Source: Desulfobacteraceae bacterium RAAP-1 (GTDB lineage: Bacteria > Desulfobacterota > Desulfobacteria > Desulfobacterales > Desulfatirhabdiaceae). Taken from it: 56,216 nucleotides of DNA. The position numbers were made by a program, and so were the translations under genes. The stretch lies in contig LKPX01000016.1 in assembly GCA_001443525.1 (NCBI GenBank), positions 1 through 56,216 of the forward strand, read 5' to 3'. Under the pieces are notes generated by a model. That model did not search any database, was not told the origin of the DNA, and saw only the letters and a list, made by a program, of their open reading frames with translations. Shown here one piece after another: positions 1 through 7,845 of this stretch (positions within the stretch are counted from its first letter, which is position 1; every line of letters begins with the position of its first letter).

Positions 1-79
1 CAGCTTCGCTGTGCCGCGATTCGACGTACTGAATGTACAGTCTCATCGCTGCTCGCTTGCTTTCGCGGTCTCAGTCCGA
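1..79. repeat. 79-nt dispersed repeat, left copy (inverted partner at 56108-56186)
   Basis: Bases 1-79 are the exact reverse complement of bases 56108-56186. A second shared block follows: bases 102-117 match the reverse complement of 56090-56105. The left copy carries about 22 extra bases between the two blocks. The sequence contains no convincing gene. It probably belongs to a dispersed intergenic repeat family of the host; the family name is unknown to me. Confidence 0.9.
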
Positions 80-95
80 ATGCTTGCTGGAATAT

Positions 96-113
96 CATTT
101 TGAAAGCAAAATG
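96..113. repeat. Short hairpin CATTTTG-AAAG-CAAAATG (second copy 1366-1383)
   Basis: A 7-bp perfect stem (CATTTTG/CAAAATG) with an AAAG loop. The identical 18-mer recurs at 1366-1383, just before rimO. Half of it (GAAAGCAAAATGG) recurs inverted at the end of the window after the PBP1A gene. This is a small repeated structure in intergenic DNA. It has no T-run, so it is not a typical intrinsic terminator. Confidence 0.7.
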
Positions 114-186
114 GAATAAAAAAGGGCAGGGGGCAGCAGGAACGAAGTCACTATTTTGAAGGCTGTAGAAACAGGTCGGGACGGTT

Positions 187-1197
187 ATGGATACAGATAA
201 AATTTTACTGGATCATGGCAGTGGCGGGAAAATATCTCACGCGCTGATCAGCGCCATGATGCTGCCGGTGTTTCAAAATCCCATACTCGAAAAACTGAAT
301 GACGGGGCTGAGCTGCGTATTGGCGCTGAACGTCTGGCGTTTTCAACGGACAGTTATGTGGTGGATCCTATTTTTTTCCCTGGCGGCAACATCGGAGATC
401 TGGCCGTCAACGGAACCGTGAACGATTTGGCCATGTGCGGGGCTGTGCCGCTGTACTTAAGCGTCGGCATGATTATCGAAGAAGGGTTGGGTATTTCAGA
501 CCTGCGCGCCATCTTACATCAGATGGGAGTTGCCGCCAAATCCGCCGGAGTGCAGATCGTGACCGGCGATACCAAAGTGGTTCCCAGGGGCGCGGCGGAC
601 AAGATATTCATCAACACTTCCGGGGTGGGCCGTATTCCGGACGGTGTGGAAGTTTCAGGGCAGAGGGCAAAACCCGGTGATCGGATTTTGCTCAGCGGAA
701 CCATCGCCGACCATGGCATTGCTATTCTGACGCGCCGGGAGGGAATGATGTTCGATGCTCCGATTGTCAGCGATACTGCGGCGCTGAATCATCTGGTGCA
801 GCGGATGCTGGCGGTGGATCCGGATATCCATGTGCTGAGAGACCCTACCCGCGGAGGGCTTGGCACCACACTGAACGAAATCGCCGGGCAATCCCGCGTC
901 GGCATACGGATTATGGAAGACCGGATTCCCGTCCGGCCGGAAGTGGCGGCTCTGTGTGAACTGCTGGGGTTCGATCCGCTGTATATCGCCAATGAAGGCA
1001 AACTGGTGGCGTTCATATCTCCGGAGCGGGCGGACGCTGTGCTGGCGGCGGTTCGTGATGACGAACACGGAAAAGATGCCTGTTTTATCGGGGAAGTGGT
1101 GTCCGAACCGGCAGGTCGGGTGTTTATGCAGACGGGCATTGGCGGCATGCGTATTGTCGATATGCTGACCGGTGAGCAGCTTCCCAGAATATGTTAA
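187..1197 (+). CDS. hypE: Hydrogenase maturation carbamoyl dehydratase HypE
   Basis: HypE (336 aa) converts a carbamoyl group on its own C-terminal cysteine into a thiocyanate. With HypF, HypC and HypD it supplies the cyanide ligands of the NiFe hydrogenase active site in the cytoplasm. The protein begins MDTDKILLDHGSGGK, the typical HypE opening with its glycine-rich DHGSGGK. It ends in LPRIC, the conserved PR(I/V)C tail whose last residue is the modified cysteine. The AIR-synthase-like fold is supported by the FSTDSYVVDPIFFPGG and DPTRGGLGTTLNE segments. Length is normal for the family. The start has a purine-rich GGTCGGGACGG upstream. No other hyp gene is in the window; hypD/hypC may lie to the left. 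Intergenic repeats flank it on both sides. Confidence 0.96.
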   Translation: MDTDKILLDHGSGGKISHALISAMMLPVFQNPILEKLNDGAELRIGAERLAFSTDSYVVDPIFFPGGNIGDLAVNGTVNDLAMCGAVPLYLSVGMIIEEGLGISDLRAILHQMGVAAKSAGVQIVTGDTKVVPRGAADKIFINTSGVGRIPDGVEVSGQRAKPGDRILLSGTIADHGIAILTRREGMMFDAPIVSDTAALNHLVQRMLAVDPDIHVLRDPTRGGLGTTLNEIAGQSRVGIRIMEDRIPVRPEVAALCELLGFDPLYIANEGKLVAFISPERADAVLAAVRDDEHGKDACFIGEVVSEPAGRVFMQTGIGGMRIVDMLTGEQLPRIC

Positions 1198-1208
1198 TTT
1201 CGAAATGT

Positions 1209-1359
1209 GACGACTTCGTAAAAAGTCCGCAGGCTGCGTTGCGCTGCATCCTTCGTCATTGCAGCGTACGACAAGTACGCTTCATTCCTCAGGATTTGCG
1301 CGCCTTGCCTGCGAACATTTTACGAAGCCGTCTAAAAATCGACTTTTTACGAAGCCATC
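1209..1359. repeat. Dispersed ~150-bp element, copy A
   Basis: The element opens with GACGACTTCGTAAAAA. It contains GCGTTGCGCTGCATCCTTCGTC and an internal GCCTTGCCTGCGAACATTTT, then TTTTACGAAGCCGTC (ending 1332), and closes with a second TTTTTACGAAGCCATC (ending 1359). The outer ends are inverted repeats of each other. Near-identical copies lie at 5665-5817 (same orientation) and 47993-48146 (opposite orientation), and a part copy at 3779-3830. It codes for no protein and looks like a non-autonomous, MITE-like or REP-like intergenic element. Confidence 0.8.
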
Positions 1360-1425
1360 TAATGTCATTTTGAAAGCAAAATGGCATAAGACTGTTAAGA
1401 GAGTTATGTTGTTGAAGGATTTCAA

Positions 1426-2739
1426 TTGAATATTTATCTGGTGAGTCTGGGCTGCGCCCGCAATCTGGTGGACAGTGAAGTGATGTCCGGAAAACTCAAA
1501 AGCGCCGGTCACTGTCTGATACAAACCCCCGAAGACGCCGATGTGATCGTTGTGAACACGTGCAGCTTCATTGAAGCCGCGGCCAATGAATCCATCGATA
1601 CTGTTCTGGAACTGGCGGCCTGCAAAAAAGAGGGTGAATGCCGGCAGCTGGTTGTAACCGGATGTCTTCCGCAGCGCTATGGGGATGAGATCGTTTCGGC
1701 GCTTCCGGAAGTAGATATTTTTCTGGGGACCGGCGCCTATGACCGGATTCTGGATGCGATCGAAAAAAAGCCCATGATGTCGGCATGTATGCTTCCCGAT
1801 CCGGACATGATCGTGGTTGACAGCGCCGACGTGCCTCGGGAGATCACCACCGGTCCTGCCGCCTATCTGAAAATCGCCGAAGGATGCAGCCGCCATTGCA
1901 CTTACTGTATTATCCCCAGGCTGCGCGGCAGGCAAAAGAGCCGGTCCATCGGCGACATTGTTGCAGAAGCCGAAAAGCTGGCGGCGTCGGGCGTTCGGGA
2001 GCTGACCCTGGTGGCGCAGGATACCACGGCGTATGGACAGGATTTGCCGGAGGCCGTCGATCTTTCCATGCTTTTAGAGAGATTGTCCCGGATTTCGGAT
2101 GATATCTGGATCCGATACTTATACGGGCATCCGGAAAGCATCACCGATGTCATGATCGAAACAACGGCGGCCCATCAGAATATCTGTCCGTATTTCGATA
2201 TTCCGGTGCAGCATGCCAGCGATGCCGTGTTAAAACGCATGGGCAGACATTATGGCGCGGATATGCTTTTTAAGCTGTTTGAAAAGATTCGGCGCATTCT
2301 GCCGGAAGCAGCGCTGCGTACCACGCTTATTACGGGATTTCCGGGTGAAACCGATGCGGATTTCCGGCAACTGCTGTCTTTTGTCAGCGAAGTCCGGTTC
2401 GATCATCTGGGGGTTTTTGTGTATTCCGACGCTGACGATCTGCCGTCCCACCATCTGTCAAATCCTGTTTCAGCGGCGATTGCCAGACGTCGGCGTGACC
2501 GTCTGATGAAGATGCAGAAAAAGATATCAGCCCAAAAAAATCAGGCGCACCTAGGGAAAATTTATCCGGTTCTGGTGGAATCCTCTCCGGAAACGGGGGT
2601 GTATCTGGGCAGGACCCGTTTTCAGGCGCCGGAAGTCGATGGATTGACCATTCTTCACACGGAACATCCGTCCATCGGAGATATCGTTTCTGTTCAAATT
2701 ACCGATGCCCTGGAATACGATCTGGTTGCAGAGCCCTGA
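1426..2739 (+). CDS. rimO: Ribosomal protein S12 methylthiotransferase RimO
   Basis: RimO is a radical-SAM enzyme with two 4Fe-4S clusters that methylthiolates the conserved aspartate of ribosomal protein S12. In this 437-aa protein the N-terminal UPF0004 domain holds cluster ligands Cys10 (VSLGC), Cys46 (VVNTC) and Cys80 (VTGC). The radical-SAM motif is CSRHCTYC (Cys154, Cys158, Cys161). A C-terminal TRAM-like region follows from about residue 370. MNIYLVSLGCARNLVDSE is typical of RimO rather than MiaB. The chosen start is TTG, because GAAGGA lies 6 bases upstream and no ATG sits nearby in frame. It is followed after 46 bases by the polyprenyl synthase gene and is probably cotranscribed. Confidence 0.95.
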   Translation: MNIYLVSLGCARNLVDSEVMSGKLKSAGHCLIQTPEDADVIVVNTCSFIEAAANESIDTVLELAACKKEGECRQLVVTGCLPQRYGDEIVSALPEVDIFLGTGAYDRILDAIEKKPMMSACMLPDPDMIVVDSADVPREITTGPAAYLKIAEGCSRHCTYCIIPRLRGRQKSRSIGDIVAEAEKLAASGVRELTLVAQDTTAYGQDLPEAVDLSMLLERLSRISDDIWIRYLYGHPESITDVMIETTAAHQNICPYFDIPVQHASDAVLKRMGRHYGADMLFKLFEKIRRILPEAALRTTLITGFPGETDADFRQLLSFVSEVRFDHLGVFVYSDADDLPSHHLSNPVSAAIARRRRDRLMKMQKKISAQKNQAHLGKIYPVLVESSPETGVYLGRTRFQAPEVDGLTILHTEHPSIGDIVSVQITDALEYDLVAEP

Positions 2740-2785
2740 CAGGACGCTGCTGAACCAGTAACATGAGGGTATCAGAGGAACTGTT

Positions 2786-3766
2786 ATGAATGACTTGAAA
2801 AACCGTATTCTGGAAATGGTGCGGGACGACCTGACCGGCATTGAAGCGGCGCTGATTGAAAATCTCAAGCCCAATGTCGAGCTGGTATCCACGGTAGCCA
2901 GGCACATCCTGTTCAGCGGCGGCAAGCGGATGCGTCCACTGTTGATGGTGCTTTGCGCCCGGATGTGCCATTACCAGGGAGATTACGATAAGACCTTTTC
3001 CATTATTTTTGAGTATCTGCATGCCGCCACACTGCTCCATGACGATGTGGTGGATGAGGCTCTCATGCGCCGGGGAAAACCGGCGGCGCATCATCTCTGG
3101 GGCGGCGCCGCCGCAGTTTTGACCGGCGATTTTCTGCTGGCCAGATCCCTGGCGATTGCTGCTGAAACCCATAACATCAGGATCATTCAGACCATTTCTG
3201 AAATCACCGAAAACATGGCGCAGGGAGAAATTCATCAGCTCATGCGTAAAGGTGATTTGCATTTGTCTGAAGCTGAATATCTGGAAGTGATCCGGCGCAA
3301 GACCGCTGTGCTGTTTCAGGGTGCCTGCCGGGTCAGCGCACTGATTGCGGATGCGCCGGCGTCCTGGGAAACAGCGCTTTCAGATTATGGCTATCATCTG
3401 GGCATGGCGTTTCAGATGGCGGATGATCTTCTGGATTATACGGATGACAGTCTGGCTCTGGGTAAAACCGTTGGCGCGGATCTCCGGGAAGGCAAGCTGA
3501 CCCTTCCGGTGATTTATGCCTTAAATGCCGCCGGTTCTGAAGACCGGTTACGCATGGAAGCCATCATCAGCAATGAGACATTTTCGACGCAGGATTTTCA
3601 GGCGCTGATCACATATCTTCATCGCTATGGGGGTGTTGCCTACACGCAGCAGCAGGCTTCAGCGCATATTCAGGCGGCTCGAACCGCCATCGCCCGCTTT
3701 GAGCCGTCTCCCACGCGCGAGCTGTTGATGGACATTGCGGATTATACATTACAGCGCAAAGGATGA
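2786..3766 (+). CDS. ispB: Trans-isoprenyl diphosphate synthase (octaprenyl/heptaprenyl type)
   Basis: This enzyme elongates an allylic diphosphate with isopentenyl diphosphate to make the long prenyl chain of respiratory quinones, probably menaquinone here (inference). The 326-aa protein has the GGKRMRP substrate-binding motif (about residue 46), the first aspartate-rich motif LLHDDVVDEA (about 86-95) and the second QMADDLLDYTDD (about 211-222). These are all hallmarks of polyprenyl synthetases, and the length is normal. The ATG has AGAGGA upstream. Chain length cannot be read reliably, so the ispB symbol is by similarity of type. It probably forms an operon with rimO. Confidence 0.9.
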   Translation: MNDLKNRILEMVRDDLTGIEAALIENLKPNVELVSTVARHILFSGGKRMRPLLMVLCARMCHYQGDYDKTFSIIFEYLHAATLLHDDVVDEALMRRGKPAAHHLWGGAAAVLTGDFLLARSLAIAAETHNIRIIQTISEITENMAQGEIHQLMRKGDLHLSEAEYLEVIRRKTAVLFQGACRVSALIADAPASWETALSDYGYHLGMAFQMADDLLDYTDDSLALGKTVGADLREGKLTLPVIYALNAAGSEDRLRMEAIISNETFSTQDFQALITYLHRYGGVAYTQQQASAHIQAARTAIARFEPSPTRELLMDIADYTLQRKG

Positions 3767-3778
3767 CGATGTTGGGCC

Positions 3779-3830
3779 TTACGAAGGGTGCAGCACAACG
3801 CAGCATCCAGACTTTTTACGAAGCCGTCAA
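3779..3830. repeat. Partial copy of the ~150-bp dispersed element
   Basis: TTACGAAGGGTGCAGCACAACGC followed by GACTTTTTACGAAGCCGTCAAG matches the right-hand third of the element at 47993-48146, in the same orientation. The rest of the element is absent. It occupies most of the gap between the prenyl synthase and the following gene. Confidence 0.65.
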
Positions 3831-3872
3831 GGATGGTTTCGGACATAAGCATGCAAATCATCAGGAGGCGTT

Positions 3873-5057
3873 ATGAGAACTGACAGATATGTACGATGGA
3901 TTTTTTTCTGTTGCATCCTGGTATGTTACACCGCAGTATCTGCTGCGGATGAATCGTTTTCGCTGAAAACGGTCGAAGGCATCGGAGCGGCGAAAATTCA
4001 AGGTTCTATTGTGGACACTCGGAACACCGCCGTTTCGAACGGGTTGGCGGCAGCGGTGGAGCGGGCTGCTCTGGACAGCATTCCTCCTGAAACTTTCTCC
4101 GCCAATTTCCCGGCCATTGCGGATATCCTGTCAAAAAATGTCAATCAGTTCGTTCAGGGGTACAAGGTGATGGCGGAATCCAGAAGCGGCGGATTTTATC
4201 GTATTCTGGTTCAGGCGAATATATTTACCGGCGCTATCCAGAAGCAATTGAGCGCTGTCGGTATCTCCCTGGTTGATAAATCTCTGCCGTCGCTGCTTCT
4301 GATGGTTACCGAGCAGCGTTCGAGCACGGCATCTGTCCAGTACTGGTGGGCGGATGCAGGAGGGGGTATGCCCGCTACCGAATCCACATTATCACGGATT
4401 CTTGCAGAAAAAGGATACGCCATCATACCCCATGACAAGATTGCTGCAACAGACCCCGTTCTGACGTCGGTACATCAAAATCCGGCACCGGGGAACTCTC
4501 AGATTGCCGATATCGGAACCAGGGCCGGTGCGGATATCGTGGTTTTTGGTACATCGTTGATTCAGCCTGCCGCCGGCGCTGTAACGGGTTTGGGTTCCAA
4601 CGCCATAACGGCGTTTGTCAAATTGCGTGCTTTGCGCGCGGGTACCGGCGAAGAACTCGCAGTGGCTGAACAGTCGTCCAGCGCTGCTGCAGGCGCCGAA
4701 GATCAGGCAATCACCACCGCCCTCACGGCGGCCTGTACCGATTTGAACAATCAGTTGACGTCCGCATGGCAAGGGCAGATCAAAAAAGCCGCGTCAGTTG
4801 AAGTACAGATCGAAGGCGCCGGTCAGCTTGGCTATTATTCGGCATTCCGGACGGCTTTAAGCAAAATTTCAGGGGTTAAAGACATTCAGATCAAGGAGAT
4901 GCAATCCGGTAAATATATACTTTCGATGGAATATTCCGGCGGCGCCCGTCAACTGGCGGATATCCTGCTGCTGAAGACCTGGAACGGGTTCGATGTAACC
5001 ATCCCGGAGGTCGGGCAGAACCAGATGAGAGTCATTCTGGGGCCTAAAAAACCCTGA
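3873..5057 (+). CDS. Exported protein of unknown function, signal peptide
   Basis: I do not recognise this 394-aa protein with certainty. Residues 1-25 are a classical signal peptide (basic MRTDRYVR, hydrophobic IFFCCILVCYTAVS, cleavage near SAADE), so it is probably periplasmic or outer-membrane associated. The N-terminal 110 residues (VEGIGAAKIQGS, then ARxxA-like helices and YRILVQANI) recall the N-terminal domain of FlgT-type and LPP20-type envelope proteins. That is a weak resemblance. A middle domain (about 130-270) contains GTRAGADIVVFGTS, reminiscent of TolB/FlgT nucleotide-like folds. The C-terminal 90 residues form a small alpha/beta domain. GAGGCG precedes the ATG. It lies between lipid-metabolism genes. 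Confidence 0.75.
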   Translation: MRTDRYVRWIFFCCILVCYTAVSAADESFSLKTVEGIGAAKIQGSIVDTRNTAVSNGLAAAVERAALDSIPPETFSANFPAIADILSKNVNQFVQGYKVMAESRSGGFYRILVQANIFTGAIQKQLSAVGISLVDKSLPSLLLMVTEQRSSTASVQYWWADAGGGMPATESTLSRILAEKGYAIIPHDKIAATDPVLTSVHQNPAPGNSQIADIGTRAGADIVVFGTSLIQPAAGAVTGLGSNAITAFVKLRALRAGTGEELAVAEQSSSAAAGAEDQAITTALTAACTDLNNQLTSAWQGQIKKAASVEVQIEGAGQLGYYSAFRTALSKISGVKDIQIKEMQSGKYILSMEYSGGARQLADILLLKTWNGFDVTIPEVGQNQMRVILGPKKP

Positions 5058-5108
5058 AAGTCTATTTATCGCAGGCAAAACGAAAATATTTTTTTATGGG
5101 CAGGTATT

Positions 5109-5666
5109 TTGAAATATCCCAGATTAACCATCAACATTCCAAATTTACTTACGGTTATAAGAATACTGTTAACGCCGCTATTTGTCATTTTTCTGATGAA
5201 GGAGATGTTCAAGATGGCGATTCTGGTTTTTGCAATAGCGGGAATCAGTGATGGTCTGGATGGGTTCATCGCCCGCTGTTATAACCAGCGGACAGAGCTG
5301 GGGGCATATCTGGACCCCATTGCAGATAAATTTCTGCTGATGGCATCGTTCATCTGCCTGGGAATATTGAAATTCATTCCGAGCTGGCTTGCCGTGATTG
5401 TTATCAGCAGGGATATCGTGATAGTGGTCGGTATTGCGGTATTGACGATTATGGATATCAAAATCCGGATACATCCCAGCATGATCAGTAAAATCACAAC
5501 ATTTTTTCAGTTGATAACCGTGTTGTGTACATTGATATACCTGGAGAATTCTTCCAGTCTTCTGATCAGAAATGTTGTTTACTGGCTCACTGCTGCACTA
5601 ACGACGGTTTCGGGGCTGCATTATATGGTGGTAGGGTTGAATACGCTTCAGAACCCTGATGCATGA
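5109..5666 (+). CDS. pgsA: CDP-alcohol phosphatidyltransferase, PgsA-like
   Basis: A polytopic inner-membrane enzyme of 185 aa. It most likely transfers glycerol-3-phosphate to CDP-diacylglycerol to form phosphatidylglycerophosphate. The catalytic CDP-alcohol transferase signature is visible as SDGLDGFIARCYNQRTELG followed by AYLDPIADK, i.e. DGxxDGxxAR-x8-GxxxDxxxD. The opening IPNLLTVIRI is typical of PgsA. Four or more hydrophobic segments are evident. The start is TTG with GGGCAGG just upstream; the only close ATG (5096) is out of frame. Substrate specificity (glycerol phosphate versus inositol or serine) is inferred. The gene ends inside the start of a dispersed repeat. Confidence 0.88.
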   Translation: MKYPRLTINIPNLLTVIRILLTPLFVIFLMKEMFKMAILVFAIAGISDGLDGFIARCYNQRTELGAYLDPIADKFLLMASFICLGILKFIPSWLAVIVISRDIVIVVGIAVLTIMDIKIRIHPSMISKITTFFQLITVLCTLIYLENSSSLLIRNVVYWLTAALTTVSGLHYMVVGLNTLQNPDA

Positions 5667-5817
5667 CGGCTTCGTAAAATGTCCGCATGCTGCGTTGCGC
5701 TGCATCCTTCGTCGTTGCGGCGTACCCAAAAGTACGCCTCACTCCTTGCGGATTTGCGCGCCTTGCCTGCGAACATTTTACGAAGCCGTCCGAAAATCGA
5801 CTTTTTACGAGAGCATC
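5665..5817. repeat. Dispersed ~150-bp element, copy B
   Basis: Opens GACGGCTTCGTAAAATG immediately at the pgsA stop and contains the CTGCGTTGCGCTGCATCCTT core. It has an internal TTTTACGAAGCCGTC ending 5790 and a short outer tail to 5817. Same orientation as copy A, with close sequence identity. Its outer end is slightly degenerate (ACGAGAGCATC). Confidence 0.8.
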
Positions 5818-5824
5818 AAGCATG

Positions 5825-5870
5825 AAAACCGCCGGAGATTCGGAATTTTCATAAAACCGGCGCGGTTTTT
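5825..5870 (+). terminator. Probable intrinsic terminator before the tRNA gene
   Basis: AAAACCGCCGG (5825-5835) pairs with CCGG-CG-CGGTTTT (5857-5869), leaving a two-base bulge, and a T-run follows. It would end transcription of the upstream block just before the tRNA promoter. Confidence 0.5.
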
Positions 5871-5871
5871 G

Positions 5872-5900
5872 TTGACAAGCCGCAGAGCTGGTGATATCTA
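5872..5900 (+). promoter_or_regulatory. Sigma-70-type promoter of tRNA-Val
   Basis: A perfect -35 TTGACA (5872-5877) is followed after exactly 17 bases by TATCTA (5895-5900). The tRNA begins 14 bases further on. Spacing and position fit a dedicated tRNA promoter. Confidence 0.7.
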
Positions 5901-5913
5901 TTAGAAAGATCAC

Positions 5914-5988
5914 AGGCACGTAGCTCAGCGGGAGAGCACTACCCTGACACGGTAGGGGTCGTTGGTTCAAACCCAATCGTGCCTACCA
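5914..5988 (+). tRNA. tRNA-Val, anticodon GAC
   Basis: A full cloverleaf can be drawn. The acceptor stem is AGGCACG/CGTGCCT (7 bp), the D-stem GCTC/GAGC, and the anticodon stem CTACC/GGTAG. The 7-base anticodon loop CTGACAC puts GAC at positions 34-36. The T-arm GTTGG-TTCAAAC-CCAAT includes one G-U pair. Discriminator A and an encoded CCA follow. GAC reads the valine codons GUC/GUU. The gene marks the left edge of the accessory island. Confidence 0.95.
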
Positions 5989-5995
5989 TAAAAAT

Positions 5996-6028
5996 AAAGG
6001 GGTTATGACGAAAGTCATAACCCCTTTT
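5996..6028 (+). terminator. Strong intrinsic terminator after tRNA-Val
   Basis: AAAGGGGTTATGAC (5996-6009) and GTCATAACCCCTTT (6014-6027) form a perfect 14-bp stem with a GAAA tetraloop and flanking T and A runs. It can also work on the other strand, where it would terminate the convergent AbiE operon ending at 6047. Confidence 0.92.
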
Positions 6029-6046
6029 GATTTTTCTTTATGGTAA

Positions 6047-6622
6047 TCAATCAATTCGCAGCGGATTAAGTCTGCGCGTCACCGAAAGCGGGAATTTGGG
6101 GGCCATCTGATTCATTGCTTCCATATCGATATTGTCCAGTTCCAGCTCATCCCCGGCCGGTAGAGCTTTTCGAAGATGCAGGGTATCCAATACCGCTTTT
6201 TCAGGTGTTGCGATATAAAAATCATCTACCCGGATGAATCCGAAAAAAAGGGCAGGTGAAATTTTTGAAAATTCGATGGTGACGCCCTGATACGGGATAT
6301 TTCTGCACTTTCCAACCGCCGGACTTAATGTAATGATGGTGCAGATCACTGGGGATTGCAGGCTGACGCCATGATAATTCAATGCCCATTCCCCAGACAC
6401 ATAAGCGGGTGGCCGGAGGAAACAGCCGACGGTTTCCACCCGCGGGAAGCCGCAAAGGAACGAATTGATGTAATGGCCTCTCATCAGCCGGTGAATCAGG
6501 CCATTTTTCAGTGCCCGGGATAAAAACATGGCCGGGTGAGGGGTCAGTTTTTCCACATCCTCTATGCGGAACAGTTCTGGAAGAAATTTCAATCGCTTTA
6601 ATGTGGATTTTTCCATGTCCAT
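6047..6622 (-). CDS. AbiEi-family antitoxin / regulator
   Basis: The product (191 aa) resembles AbiEi antitoxins of type IV toxin-antitoxin systems: an N-terminal winged-helix region (KLTPHPAMFLSRALKNGLIHRL, with a GHYIN turn) and a C-terminal domain containing the family signature IATPEKAVLDTL. The antitoxin usually represses its operon and counteracts the nucleotidyltransferase toxin without direct binding. The ATG at 6622 is chosen because it overlaps the upstream gene's TAA (TAATG), which implies translational coupling; a TTG 21 bases upstream is possible. The order here is toxin first, antitoxin second, the reverse of classical abiEi-abiEii. A broken second copy of this gene lies at 7640-7784. 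Confidence 0.8.
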   Translation of the reverse strand: MDMEKSTLKRLKFLPELFRIEDVEKLTPHPAMFLSRALKNGLIHRLMRGHYINSFLCGFPRVETVGCFLRPPAYVSGEWALNYHGVSLQSPVICTIITLSPAVGKCRNIPYQGVTIEFSKISPALFFGFIRVDDFYIATPEKAVLDTLHLRKALPAGDELELDNIDMEAMNQMAPKFPLSVTRRLNPLRID

Positions 6623-7485
6623 TATTTCCAATAAATCCGGCAAACATCCTGCGATTGAAGCTGAGCGCTGACTTGTTGCAACGTCAGAATAAACCGCTTG
6701 AATCCTTCTGCCTGGTATGCTGCAAGAATATCCGGCGGAATGAAGCGGGGAAGATCGGTTTTGAGCGCATTTTCAATTTCCGGTAATGATTCTGCTTTTT
6801 GGAAAAAATCCAGTCCGCGGGCTGGATGAAAGGGAAGCTGGTACATCGACAGTTTATTTTCAAGTATCTGCCAGTTGACGGAAATATCCAACTGACCGAC
6901 GATCCACCAGAGATCAAAGATGTCTCGTCCTTTGAGATATTGCCGCTCATACAACGCCCTGATTTTATCCGTCAGAATTTCTTCTATCGTTTCGACCAGA
7001 ATAATGGCGCTGGAATAGGGTAGATAGAGATGTCCGGATGCGATCATCCGCGATACCTGCGGCAGATCTCTGAAAATATGTTTCTGGAAGCCGGGTGTTT
7101 GGTTCGCTTGAAGGGATTCGAATTCCAGTTTGACAGCAATCCGCTCCCGCTGTGAATCCGGCCGGTAGATGAAAAAACTTTTAAAGGCAGTTGCCCGGTT
7201 CCCCTTGATTTGCTGTTCAGATGTGCCTGTTCCGAACTGAGCCACACAGGCACGGGATGCTTTGGTGATTACCGCCTTCAGAATCGATTGGATTTTATCC
7301 GATGGAAGACAGGTCACAAAATCCAGATCTTCTGAAAAGCGGGGACCGCCATATATCCACCGCAGGGCGGTTCCCCCCTGAAAAATGATGCGTTGAGATC
7401 CGGAATGCCCATACAGCGCATCCAGCAGCAGCAACTGAAGCACTTCGGATCGTCTGACTCGTGTTTCGATATAGGTGAGCGCCAT
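6622..7485 (-). CDS. AbiEii/AbiGii-type nucleotidyltransferase toxin
   Basis: A 287-aa member of the DNA-polymerase-beta-like nucleotidyltransferases of the AbiEii/Gii toxin family. The catalytic motif is intact: IFQGGTALRWIYG followed by PRFSEDLDF (GGTA-Rx-S-D-D). Toxins of this family block growth by nucleotidyl transfer, for example onto tRNA acceptor ends in related MenT toxins. The target here is unknown. The start at 7485 (MALTYIETRVRR) has AAGGCT upstream; an upstream ATG at 7518 lacks a ribosome-binding site. The gene is coupled to the antitoxin gene and sits between the tRNA terminator and the antitoxin remnant. Confidence 0.8.
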   Translation of the reverse strand: MALTYIETRVRRSEVLQLLLLDALYGHSGSQRIIFQGGTALRWIYGGPRFSEDLDFVTCLPSDKIQSILKAVITKASRACVAQFGTGTSEQQIKGNRATAFKSFFIYRPDSQRERIAVKLEFESLQANQTPGFQKHIFRDLPQVSRMIASGHLYLPYSSAIILVETIEEILTDKIRALYERQYLKGRDIFDLWWIVGQLDISVNWQILENKLSMYQLPFHPARGLDFFQKAESLPEIENALKTDLPRFIPPDILAAYQAEGFKRFILTLQQVSAQLQSQDVCRIYWK

Positions 7486-7639
7486 TATGAGCCTTGAACA
7501 TGGAAAGTGTTGATACATTCAGCGACAATCTGTTTGATCGGGTTAATTAACTTATTTGTATAATATCGTCAATAAATATAGCAGAGCGTTTGCAGACAGA
7601 CTTTTTCCTGCCTTAACATGTCGAACATGTTCAGATTCT

Positions 7640-7784
7640 TCAGGTATTGCGATGTAAAAATCATCTACCCGGATGAATCCGAAAAAAAGGGCAGATGAAA
7701 TTCTTGAAAATTCGATGGTGATACTCCAGATCGCATAAGCGGGCGGCCGGAGGAAACAGCCGACGGTTTCTACCTGTGGAAAGC
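7640..7784 (-). pseudogene. Remnant of a second abiEi-like antitoxin gene
   Basis: Two blocks closely match the intact antitoxin gene. Bases 7640-7711 match 6201-6272 and 7714-7784 match about 6391-6450, with roughly 115 bases of the gene missing between them and scattered substitutions. It has no usable reading frame or start. The rest of the 7486-7845 gap holds only AT-rich DNA and the palindrome TATCATGATA at 7817-7826. It looks like a scar of duplication or recombination in the AbiE locus. Confidence 0.85.
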
Positions 7785-7845
7785 AATTCTTGAAATATCA
7801 TATCAATAGTTTGATTTATCATGATATGTATGATAGCCTCTTCTC

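Noticed and set aside
1282-1935. Open frames read through the dispersed repeats (for example on the - strand at 1282-1935 and 5587-5976)
   Set aside because: They share the peptide DGFVKCSQARRANP because the DNA repeat is shared. They overlap rimO or the tRNA on the opposite strand and lack ribosome-binding sites.
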